Assembly (NCBI GenBank): GCA_903851195.1
Contig: CAINNJ010000063.1
Coordinates: 21,611 to 85,610 of the forward strand
Direction: 5' to 3'
From: an uncultured Acidobacteriia bacterium
GTDB lineage: Bacteria; Acidobacteriota; Terriglobia; Bryobacterales; Bryobacteraceae
DNA: 64,000 bases
Positions 9,021-16,401 of this stretch are shown in pieces (the first letter of the stretch is position 1; each line of letters starts with the position of its first letter). The position numbers and the translations under genes were made by a program. The notes below the pieces were generated by a model, which worked only from the letters and a program-made list of their open reading frames with translations, ran no database searches and was not told the DNA's origin.

Positions 9021-9932
9021 ATGTCTACTACGCTCTCCAGTCTTTCGAACGATCTTGCGGCGGCGGTGGCGCGCGTCGCGCAGTCCGTGGTCGCGGTGCA
9101 TGGCCGGCCGCGGCTTTCTTCCAGCGGGATCATCTGGCGTCCCGGCCTGGTGCTGACGGCGGACGCCGCGCTCCGCCGCGATGAAGACCTGCGGGTTACG
9201 CTGCCCTCCGGCGAAACCGTGTCCGCCACGCTGAAAGGGCGGGATCCGGCGACCGATCTGGCGGTGCTTGCCTGCGAGACGGGCACGGCGCCCGCCGCGG
9301 CGTTCTCCACGGAAGCGCCGGCCGTGGGGCAGATTATTTTGACGGTGGGGCATACCAAAGACACCGGGCCGATCGCCACCATGGGAATTGTCAGCGGCGT
9401 TTCCGGCGAGTGGCAGACCTGGCGGGGCGGCAAGCTCGACCAGTTCGTCCGTCTGGACGTCTCCGTGTACCCCACGTCGGCCGGCGGCGCGGTGGCCGAT
9501 GCCGCGGGAAACATCTTCGGGATTGTGGCCGCGGGGCTCTCCCGCAGTTCCGTTCTCGCGATCTCCACGCCCACCATTGCCCGGGTTGCGGAGGCGCTCT
9601 CCACGAAGGGACGGGTGGCGAAGGGGTATCTCGGGATCGGACTCCAGACGGTGCCGCTGCCGGAAACGCTGCGCGCAAAGCTGAACCTGGAGCAGCACTC
9701 GGGCGTGATGGCGCTGAACGTGGAAGAGAACGGACCGGCGGCGCGGGCCGGGGTGTTCATTGGGGACGTGATACTGGCGCTGGAGGAGCAGGAAATCACC
9801 AGCGTGGAGGTGCTGCATGCGGCGCTCGGCCCGGCCACGGTCGGCAAGGAGATGCAGGTGCGGATTTTGCGCGGCGGAGAACTGCTGCCGGTTGCGGTTA
9901 CGGTCGGGGAACGGAACAGCCCGCGCGGCTGA
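9021..9932 (+). CDS. HtrA/S1C-like pseudoprotease with PDZ domain
   Basis: A 303-residue paralogue of the next gene with a trypsin-like S1C fold (about 1-205) and a PDZ domain (about 210-298). Aligning by motif, the catalytic His position (TNAHV in the family) reads TADAA with Ala49. The Asp is kept (Asp79 in ATDLAVL). The nucleophile motif GNSGGP reads TSAGGA with Ala154. Two of the three triad residues are therefore lost, so it should not be proteolytic. No signal peptide or TM is present, implying a cytosolic location. It begins a five-gene operon and probably binds peptides or regulates its active neighbour. Confidence 0.85.
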   Translation: MSTTLSSLSNDLAAAVARVAQSVVAVHGRPRLSSSGIIWRPGLVLTADAALRRDEDLRVTLPSGETVSATLKGRDPATDLAVLACETGTAPAAAFSTEAPAVGQIILTVGHTKDTGPIATMGIVSGVSGEWQTWRGGKLDQFVRLDVSVYPTSAGGAVADAAGNIFGIVAAGLSRSSVLAISTPTIARVAEALSTKGRVAKGYLGIGLQTVPLPETLRAKLNLEQHSGVMALNVEENGPAARAGVFIGDVILALEEQEITSVEVLHAALGPATVGKEMQVRILRGGELLPVAVTVGERNSPRG

Positions 9933-9949
9933 GAAGGAGCAAGGCTGCC

Positions 9950-10804
9950 ATGAGAGACTTCGGACCCGTCTCGGAACAACTTCGCCGCAGCACGGTTCAG
10001 GTGCTGGGCGGCGGTTCCGGCTCCGGCATCATTCAGGAATCCTCCGGCGTGATTCTGACGAACGCGCACGTGGCTCGTCAGGTGAATCCGGAGGTGGAAC
10101 TGTGGGACGGCACGCGCCTTCCGGCCCGCGTGACGCGGCGCGACGCGAGGCTGGATCTGGCGGCGCTGCAGGTGCAGGCGACGGGGTTGCCCGCGGCTTC
10201 GTGGTGTAAAGCCGGGTCTCCGCGGCCGGGTGAACTCGCGATCGCCGTGGGTAATCCGCTGGGCTTCACGGGCGCGGTGAGCACGGGCGTGGTGCACACA
10301 GTGGGGTCGCTCGGCGGAGTCGGCGGCGGCCGGGAGTGGGTGCAGAGCACCGTGCGTCTGGCGCCTGGCAACTCCGGCGGTCCGCTGGCGAATGCGCGCG
10401 GGGATGTGATCGGCGTCAACACGATGATCGTCAGCGTGGAAGGCGGCGGCAGCCTCGCGCTCGCCATTCCCGCCGGCGTCGCAACGCGGTTCCTGACGCG
10501 GGCCGGGGAGGACGCGAACCGGATGGGCGTTACGGTGCGGCCGGTTCGCTTTCCGCGGGACGGCGGAGTGGGATTTCTGGTTCTGGAGACCGAACCGGGA
10601 AGCCCGGCGGAGCGGGCGTCGCTGCTGATCGGGGACCTTCTGGTGGGCGCGAACGGGCGCCGTTTCCGGGGCCTGTCCGGTCTGGAGGACGAGATCGCGG
10701 AGGCTTCGGGTCCTTTTCCCGTGCAGTTCCGGCGGGGCGGGGCGAAAACGGAGCGCACCGCGACGCTGTTGATGCCGCGTTCCGGACAGGCGCGGGCCGC
10801 GTGA
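9950..10804 (+). CDS. HtrA/S1C-like serine protease with PDZ domain
   Basis: A 284-residue trypsin-like protease. The intact triad is His40 (LTNAHVA), Asp69 (RLDLAAL) and Ser142 (APGNSGGPL), and a short PDZ domain covers about residues 185-275. The start is ATG 9950 with GAGAAGGAG upstream. No leader peptide or TM segment is seen, unlike DegP/DegQ/DegS, so it probably acts in the cytoplasm. It lies 17 nt after the pseudoprotease and overlaps the next gene by 4 nt (GTGA). A heteromeric complex with the pseudoprotease is plausible, since HtrA proteins form trimers. Confidence 0.88.
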   Translation: MRDFGPVSEQLRRSTVQVLGGGSGSGIIQESSGVILTNAHVARQVNPEVELWDGTRLPARVTRRDARLDLAALQVQATGLPAASWCKAGSPRPGELAIAVGNPLGFTGAVSTGVVHTVGSLGGVGGGREWVQSTVRLAPGNSGGPLANARGDVIGVNTMIVSVEGGGSLALAIPAGVATRFLTRAGEDANRMGVTVRPVRFPRDGGVGFLVLETEPGSPAERASLLIGDLLVGANGRRFRGLSGLEDEIAEASGPFPVQFRRGGAKTERTATLLMPRSGQARAA

Positions 10805-11442
10805 TCCGGGTCCTGGTGGCGGCGGCGTCCCCGGTCATGAGGGCTGGGCTGGAGTCCGTGGTTCGTGGCAGCGCCGCGCTCGAATTCGCCGGGGCGTGCT
10901 CACCGGGCGAACTCGAGACGCGGATCGCGGCGGTGGCTCCGGATGTTCTGCTGATCGAGGCGCCGGCGCTCGATCTCGCTGTCCCGGATGTGCCGGGGTC
11001 CGAGACGTTCAGTCCGGGGGACGACTGGCATTCGCTGCCGTCCGTGATCCTGACGGAGGCGGCGGAGCCGGCTTTGGTCGCTGCGGCGCTGCGGGCCGGA
11101 GTGAGGTCGGTGCTCAGCCGGGAGGCGGGTTCGTCCGAGATCGTCGCGGCGCTCGCCGCAGCCGCGGCGGGTCTGGTCGCGCTGCCGCCCGGCACGTTCG
11201 AGCAGTTGCTCAGCGATCCGCGTCCGGTTCCCGCCGAACTCGAAGAGCCGCTCAGCCGGCGCGAACTCGAAGTTCTGGCGATGCTGGCGGAAGGGTTGAG
11301 CAATAAGCTGATCGCGCACCGGCTCGGCATCTCGGATCATACGGTGAAGTTCCACGTCACCTCGATTCTGAGCAAGATGCGGGCGGGGAGCCGGACGGAT
11401 GCCGTGATGCAGGGAATCCGGCTGGGTCTGATTATGGTTTGA
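10801..11442 (+). CDS. NarL/LuxR-type regulator with degenerate receiver
   Basis: A 213-residue DNA-binding regulator starting at GTG 10801. The C-terminal LuxR/GerE helix-turn-helix is at about residues 148-210 (LSRRELEVLAMLAEGLSNKLIAHRLG in the family pattern). The N-terminal part keeps the receiver outline (IRVLVAAASPVMRAGL) but has lost the acidic pair (Ala8-Ala9 for Asp-Asp) and has Glu53 at the phosphoacceptor Asp position. Normal phosphorylation is therefore unlikely; Glu may mimic a phosphorylated state. No histidine kinase is adjacent. Coupling to the protease gene suggests control by protein interaction or proteolysis. Confidence 0.85.
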   Translation: MIRVLVAAASPVMRAGLESVVRGSAALEFAGACSPGELETRIAAVAPDVLLIEAPALDLAVPDVPGSETFSPGDDWHSLPSVILTEAAEPALVAAALRAGVRSVLSREAGSSEIVAALAAAAAGLVALPPGTFEQLLSDPRPVPAELEEPLSRRELEVLAMLAEGLSNKLIAHRLGISDHTVKFHVTSILSKMRAGSRTDAVMQGIRLGLIMV

Positions 11443-11479
11443 CAGGGGTGGTTTGACGCTAAACTGGGTGAGGTCCCCC

Positions 11480-12085
11480 ATGGCCGGTTCAAACACCTCC
11501 GCCGCCCCGTCCCGTCCGCCTGACGCGACGCCGGACACCGCTACGTCGGCCACCGCTACGTCGGCCACCGCTACGTCGGCCACCGCTACTTCGAAGGACG
11601 CGCTCTCGCGGAGCGGGATGCGGTTGACGCGCCAGCGGCAGATCCTGCTCGATCTGATCGACAAGACCGGCCAGCATCTCGATGCGGAGCGGCTCTTCCA
11701 GCTGGCGAAAGAGAAAGATCCGAAACTGAACCGGGTCACGGTTTACCGGACTTTGAAGCTGCTGAAAGAGGGCGGCCTGGTGGATGAGCTCGACCTGATG
11801 CACCAGGCGGGCGAGCAGCATTTCTATGAGACGCGGCGCAAGCAGGAACATGCGCACGTCATCTGCCTGAGCTGCGGCAAAGTGGAAGAGTTCTTTGGCG
11901 AACCGCTGCTCCGGCTGAGGCGGCAGGTGGAGACGCATTTCGGGTTTCAGATTGTGCTCGCGCGGACGGAGATCGGCGGGTACTGTTCGCACTGCCAGGC
12001 GCTGCGCGCGCGTGAACTGGAAGAGGCCGCGACGGAAATGGCACCGGCCGCGCCGCTGAAAAAAAACCGCGGCAAGTCGAAATGA
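11480..12085 (+). CDS. Fur-family metal-dependent repressor
   Basis: A 201-residue Fur/PerR/Zur-family regulator. I choose ATG 11480, with ggtgagg 7 nt upstream, over an earlier TTG. The first 40 residues form an unusual Ala/Thr/Ser extension with a TATSA pentapeptide repeat. The winged helix follows (LTRQRQILLDLI and NRVTVYRTLKLL), then the dimer/metal domain with EHAHVICLSCGK, and CSHC near the end, giving the two CxxC structural zinc pairs. The specific metal (Fe, Zn, Mn or peroxide sensing) cannot be told from sequence alone. It overlaps the phosphatase gene by 4 nt. Confidence 0.9.
   Translation: MAGSNTSAAPSRPPDATPDTATSATATSATATSATATSKDALSRSGMRLTRQRQILLDLIDKTGQHLDAERLFQLAKEKDPKLNRVTVYRTLKLLKEGGLVDELDLMHQAGEQHFYETRRKQEHAHVICLSCGKVEEFFGEPLLRLRRQVETHFGFQIVLARTEIGGYCSHCQALRARELEEAATEMAPAAPLKKNRGKSK
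11537..11596 (+). repeat. 15-bp tandem repeat in the Fur-family gene
   Basis: Three identical copies of ACCGCTACGTCGGCC and a fourth diverged copy lie in the N-terminal coding region. Each unit adds five residues (TATSA) without shifting the frame, so copy number could vary harmlessly between strains. Confidence 0.9.
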
Positions 12086-13815
12086 AACCGTCGGCGCCTG
12101 GCTCGGGCGGGGGCCCGGGCTCAGGCGAAAGCAACGAAAGCCTCGTGGTGGTGGATCCCAACGGCCGCCGCACGCGTGTCCCGCTTTATCCGTTCCCATT
12201 CCGGATCGGGCGCGCGCCGGATAACCATCTGGTTCTGCGGGACAGCCGCGTTTCGCGCAATCACGCCCAGGTTTCGCACCAGGACGGCAATTGCGTTCTG
12301 GAGGACATGGGCAGCCGCCACGGCGTCTGGGTGAATGGCGAACGCATCTTCAACTCCGTGGTGCTGCACGGGGCGGAACGAATCGAATTCGGGGTGCCGG
12401 ACGGGTACCAGCTTCGGTTCACCCGTTCCAGCGAAGAGCTTCAGCATTTGCTCGCGAAGCCGATTGTGCCGGCGCCTCCCGCTTCCGGCGCCGCGCCGAA
12501 GTCGGGCGGCACAACGAATCTGGAGCGGCTGCGCGCCGTGCTGGAAGTGGCCCGCTCACTGCAGAGTTCTTTCTCGGTGGACGACGTTCTGAATACGGTC
12601 GTCGACGCGGCCACGGCGGTAACGGGCGCCGAACGCGGGTTTCTGCTTCTGTTCGACGACGCCCATGAACTGCAGGTCCGAAGCGGCCGGGCGCGCGGCG
12701 GCTTCGAACTTCCTCCGGGCGACCTGCGGGTGCCGCGCCGGCTGATCCAGCATGCGCTCGAAAGCCGGCGGGATCTGTTCACGATGTCGTTCGACCCCAC
12801 GGCACTGGACGAGCGCTCGCCTGGCAATACCATCGCGGACCTGGAACTCCGGAGCGTCTGCTGCGTTCCTCTTGTCCGCGTGAACCTCAGCGGCGGAACC
12901 AATACCCAACTGATTGCCGCGGCGCGTTCCAACGCCGGGGTGCTCTACATGGATTCCCGGCTGACGGCGGTCGATCTGGCCGGAGGCAACCGCGAACTGC
13001 TGCAGACGCTGGCTATCGAGGCTTCCACGGTGCTGGAGAACGCACGGTTGCTGGAAGAAGAACGCGCCAAACAGCACATCGAAGAGGAACTGGGTGTGGC
13101 GCGGCGAATCCAGCAGAGTCTGCTGCCGCGGGTTCTGCCGGAGACCGGTTGGTTTCGGGTGTGCGGGTCCAGCCATGCGACCCACGAGGTGGGGGGCGAT
13201 TACTTCGACGTGGTCAACGTGACCCGGGACATCTGGTCCGTGGTGGTGGCGGACGTCTCGGGGAAGGGAGTGAGTTCCGCCCTGATGGCGAGTTTCTTAC
13301 AGGGCGCTTTTCTGGGGGCGGCGCCGGGAGGCAGCATTCCCGCCGTCCTTTCCCGGATCAACGATTTCATGAGTCAGCGGGCGGAACACGGCAAGTACGC
13401 CACGTTGTTTTTCGCGACTCTGCATGCCGGGGGGAAGCTCGCGTACGCCAATTGCGGCCATTGCGCGCCGATTCTGGTGCGCGGCGCGGCCAGCGGGAAT
13501 GCGGGGAATATGGAAAGCCTGACGCCAACGTCGATGCCGGTGGGGCTGCTGCCCGGCGCGCCGTTCATCGAAGAGCACCAGGAGCTGTTTCCGGGCGACC
13601 GGCTGGTTCTTTACAGCGACGGCGTGACCGAAGCGCAGAACCCGATCGGGGATTTTTTCGGCAAGGACCGGCTGCGCGACGCGATCGGCCGGGCGGCGGC
13701 GAAAGATTGCGGGGGCATGCATGATGCGATCCAGCAGGCGCTGCGGGATTTCACGGGCGGGGCCGAGCAATCCGACGACGTGACTCTGGTGGTTGTCGAG
13801 TACGCCGCGCCTTAG
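12082..13815 (+). CDS. FHA-GAF-PP2C (SpoIIE/RsbU-type) Ser phosphatase
   Basis: A 577-residue cytosolic signalling protein. It has an FHA domain (about 25-115; RIGRAPDNHL, DSRVSRNHAQV) that binds phosphothreonine, a GAF domain (about 150-325), a short coiled linker and a PP2C phosphatase domain (about 340-577). Metal-binding motifs are present: GGDYFDV, ADVSGKGVSSALM, ANCGHCAP, YSDGVTEAQN and DDVTLV. The family dephosphorylates anti-sigma-factor antagonists or kinase targets. The FHA domain suggests recruitment to Ser/Thr-kinase products, possibly those of the kinase 6 kb upstream. It is the last gene of the HtrA-regulator-Fur operon and converges with the TPR lipoprotein. Confidence 0.92.
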   Translation: MKPSAPGSGGGPGSGESNESLVVVDPNGRRTRVPLYPFPFRIGRAPDNHLVLRDSRVSRNHAQVSHQDGNCVLEDMGSRHGVWVNGERIFNSVVLHGAERIEFGVPDGYQLRFTRSSEELQHLLAKPIVPAPPASGAAPKSGGTTNLERLRAVLEVARSLQSSFSVDDVLNTVVDAATAVTGAERGFLLLFDDAHELQVRSGRARGGFELPPGDLRVPRRLIQHALESRRDLFTMSFDPTALDERSPGNTIADLELRSVCCVPLVRVNLSGGTNTQLIAAARSNAGVLYMDSRLTAVDLAGGNRELLQTLAIEASTVLENARLLEEERAKQHIEEELGVARRIQQSLLPRVLPETGWFRVCGSSHATHEVGGDYFDVVNVTRDIWSVVVADVSGKGVSSALMASFLQGAFLGAAPGGSIPAVLSRINDFMSQRAEHGKYATLFFATLHAGGKLAYANCGHCAPILVRGAASGNAGNMESLTPTSMPVGLLPGAPFIEEHQELFPGDRLVLYSDGVTEAQNPIGDFFGKDRLRDAIGRAAAKDCGGMHDAIQQALRDFTGGAEQSDDVTLVVVEYAAP

Positions 13816-15554
13816 GACGGATCCAAAACCGGCGCGAAGGGATTGACGCTGGCGGGGTCCGGCGGCTGCGTAATTTTGGGCTGTTCGCCGCGCAGGCGAG
13901 GGTAGATCTCGCGGATGGAGAAGTCGTTCCCCTGGCTCTTTTCGGAGAGTTCCTTCCAGACCGGCACAGCTTCCTGCCGCTTGCCGTCCAGTAACAGCGC
14001 GTAGCCGACGGCCAGTGCCCTCACCGGGGCGGCTTTGGGGTCGGGCAAGGTGCGGTCGGCGCGGGTGACCCACTCGGCGGCGCTTGCCGAGGGCAGAGTG
14101 CAGAAGCGGACGATAAACGATCCGGGCGTGGTGGGCGGTCCGGCGGCGGCGGCGTCTTTGGCGGCGGCGATCCGGTCGCCCGAGAGCAGATCGAAGATGG
14201 CGAGTTCGTCGTAAATGGCGGGCTTTTCGGCCGGGTTTGCGGCATCGAGAGCGGCGCGGAGTTCGGCTGCGGCTTCCTTCCGGCGTCCGGTCCGACAGAG
14301 CCAGTCCGCGGCGAGCAGCGCGAAGCCGCCGCCCTTCTCCCGCGCTTTGCGGAACTGTTCGAAGAGAGCATCCGCGCCGGGCTTGTCCCCCGCGCGAAAC
14401 TTCGCCCAGGCGGCTTTGTAAAGATCGCCGCCGCCCTGGAACGCAGGGGCTTTGGCGCTGGCCTGCAGGTAGGCCGCGGCCGCTTCCGGAAATTTCCGGT
14501 ACATGAAGTGGATATCGCCGAGGGAGTCGAGCGGATTCGGCTCGGCGGGCCGGAGGAGCCCGTAGGTTTTCATCGCCTCCACCGCGCCCTGGTAGTTGCC
14601 GTTCCAGGCGAGCGTGTAGCCCAACTGGTTGCGGGCGTCGGCGTCATCGGGAAGGACCTCGGTCAGCTTTTTCCAACTGGCGGCGGCCGCTTCGAACCGA
14701 CCCTCGGCGGTCTCTCCCTGGGCGAGCGAGCGCAAGAGGACGGTGTCGCCGGGGCTCAGTTCGGAAATGCGTTTCATGGCCTCGAGACGCCCCGGTCCCT
14801 GATCTCCGTTGAGGGCGTCGGAGAGGAAATCGAGGTAGGCCAGATTCAGGTCGTCGAGCTTCCGCAGGCGGGCCGTTGCGATCGTTTTCGCGGCCGCGGC
14901 ATTGTCGCCGAGGGCGCGCTGCCCTTCGGCCAGCGCTACCCAGGCGTCTCCGAAATCGGGCTCGGCGGTGACGGCCTGTTCCAGCGCGGAAACGGCTGAT
15001 TGAGTGTCGGTTTCGCGGCTGGTGAAATAGAGCCGGAGGGCCTGTTCATTCCGGATTCCTGAAGGGGCGGCTTTGTCGGAGAACGCTTTGGCCAGGCGGT
15101 CCATGGCGTTCAGGGGATCGGGGGCCATGGCGACCACGGAGCGCACCGTCGTGCCCGAAGCGAGGTCCCGTTCCGCGCCGCTGATTCGCAGCCCGGCGGC
15201 GGTTTTCTCGATGTAGCCGGTGATGACATGCGTGGCCCCGGCGGCCTGTGCCGCCGCGAGTTCGGTGGAGATACCCGGGACTGCCGAGGGACGCGCGCCG
15301 AGGGACAAGCCGAGCCGGGATACTGCCGGGCGGGCGAGGAGCGGTCCGTCCAGCGCCCGTGCCAGCGACTGGGAGAGCAGATCGCTCGCGGCGCGCGCCG
15401 TCCATTCGAGCGCGACGTCGCCGGTCAGATTTTCAAACCGCACAACCGCGTAACGGGGAGCAGGTCCTGCCGCTTTCTTACCGCAACCGCCCGTGAACGC
15501 GGTCAGGGCGATGAAGAGGCCGGGAAGCGCGAAACGCGCCGGCTTACAATACAC
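13812..15554 (-). CDS. TPR lipoprotein
   Basis: A 580-residue predicted lipoprotein: signal peptide, then lipobox TGGC with the acylated Cys near residue 24. An N-terminal domain of about 110 residues (TGDVALEWTARAASDLLSQSLA) resembles the FlgO/CsgG-like or guanylate-cyclase-associated fold found before TPRs; this is uncertain. The rest is TPR-like helical repeats (for example GDAWVALAEGQRALGDNAAAAK). It may be a scaffold on the periplasmic face. It overlaps the preceding TPR gene by 11 nt and is the last gene of the PBP1A operon. Confidence 0.8.
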   Translation of the reverse strand: MYCKPARFALPGLFIALTAFTGGCGKKAAGPAPRYAVVRFENLTGDVALEWTARAASDLLSQSLARALDGPLLARPAVSRLGLSLGARPSAVPGISTELAAAQAAGATHVITGYIEKTAAGLRISGAERDLASGTTVRSVVAMAPDPLNAMDRLAKAFSDKAAPSGIRNEQALRLYFTSRETDTQSAVSALEQAVTAEPDFGDAWVALAEGQRALGDNAAAAKTIATARLRKLDDLNLAYLDFLSDALNGDQGPGRLEAMKRISELSPGDTVLLRSLAQGETAEGRFEAAAASWKKLTEVLPDDADARNQLGYTLAWNGNYQGAVEAMKTYGLLRPAEPNPLDSLGDIHFMYRKFPEAAAAYLQASAKAPAFQGGGDLYKAAWAKFRAGDKPGADALFEQFRKAREKGGGFALLAADWLCRTGRRKEAAAELRAALDAANPAEKPAIYDELAIFDLLSGDRIAAAKDAAAAGPPTTPGSFIVRFCTLPSASAAEWVTRADRTLPDPKAAPVRALAVGYALLLDGKRQEAVPVWKELSEKSQGNDFSIREIYPRLRGEQPKITQPPDPASVNPFAPVLDPS

Positions 15555-16338
15555 GCGGCTCCATGGTCAGCAGGAGCTTAAATTCATCGGTCTCGCGCAG
15601 TTCGGCGAACTCGGGAACCTGGGTCATTTTGAGCTTGTCTTTCAGTCCTTCTTCGAGAGCTTTACGCAGATACTGGAGGGCGAGTTCGTTCTTTCCCGAG
15701 TTCGCGTACATGCGGGCCAGTTCGTAGTGATACCGGGCGCGGTCCGCCACGGTGCGATCCTGCAGTTCCGTGCCGACGGTGCCCCGGTGTTCGAAGATGT
15801 TCGGATCGAGCGAGAGCGCCTTCTGGTAGGCTTTCGCCATGTCCTCGAAGCGGCCGCGCGAGTAATAGGCGGTCCCGAGATTGCTCCAGAACGAGGCGGA
15901 ATCGGGCGAGAGATCGATGGCTTTTTTGTAGCGGGCGATGGCGCCGCGATAGTTTTTCAGGGCGTAATAAACGGTGCCCACGTTGTTGACGGCGTCGGCA
16001 TACTTCTTGTCCAGCTTCATGGCGCGCTCGTAGTTCTTCCGCGCGGCCACGAAATCGCCGAGCTGGTGGTAGGCGATGCCGATCTTGTTGTTCACAACGG
16101 GAAGGTTCTGCGGGGCTTCGCGATAGGCATCGATGGCCTCGCGATACATTTTGCGCGCCATGTAGACATTGCCACGCTGCTCCGGCGAGAGCTTCTTCGC
16201 GGGCTCGGCTTCCGACAGGCGTTGCGGGATACTGCGTCCCGGTTCAAAGGCATGCTCCGTCAGTTGCCCGTAAACACGGGGCAGGACGGCACAGTTGAGG
16301 GCGAGAAAGGTGAGAGCGAAAGTTCGACCGGAAACCAT
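15544..16338 (-). CDS. Exported TPR protein
   Basis: About 264 residues, starting at the ATG that directly precedes a signal peptide (MVSGRTFALTFLALNCAVL). At least four tetratricopeptide repeats occupy residues 65-215, including YADAVNNVGTVYYALKNYRGAIARYKKAIDLSP and its repeats ASFWSNLGTAYYSRGRFEDMAKAY. TPR proteins beside class A PBPs often tether or activate them. It sits between PBP1A and the TPR lipoprotein in one transcription unit; a role in peptidoglycan synthesis is inferred from context only. Confidence 0.85.
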   Translation of the reverse strand: MVSGRTFALTFLALNCAVLPRVYGQLTEHAFEPGRSIPQRLSEAEPAKKLSPEQRGNVYMARKMYREAIDAYREAPQNLPVVNNKIGIAYHQLGDFVAARKNYERAMKLDKKYADAVNNVGTVYYALKNYRGAIARYKKAIDLSPDSASFWSNLGTAYYSRGRFEDMAKAYQKALSLDPNIFEHRGTVGTELQDRTVADRARYHYELARMYANSGKNELALQYLRKALEEGLKDKLKMTQVPEFAELRETDEFKLLLTMEPRVL

Positions 16339-16401
16339 ATTGGCCTCCCTGAGTACCTGGGTGATTCTATTGGAGCACATTCCAGGCACCACAGATGTTG
16401 T

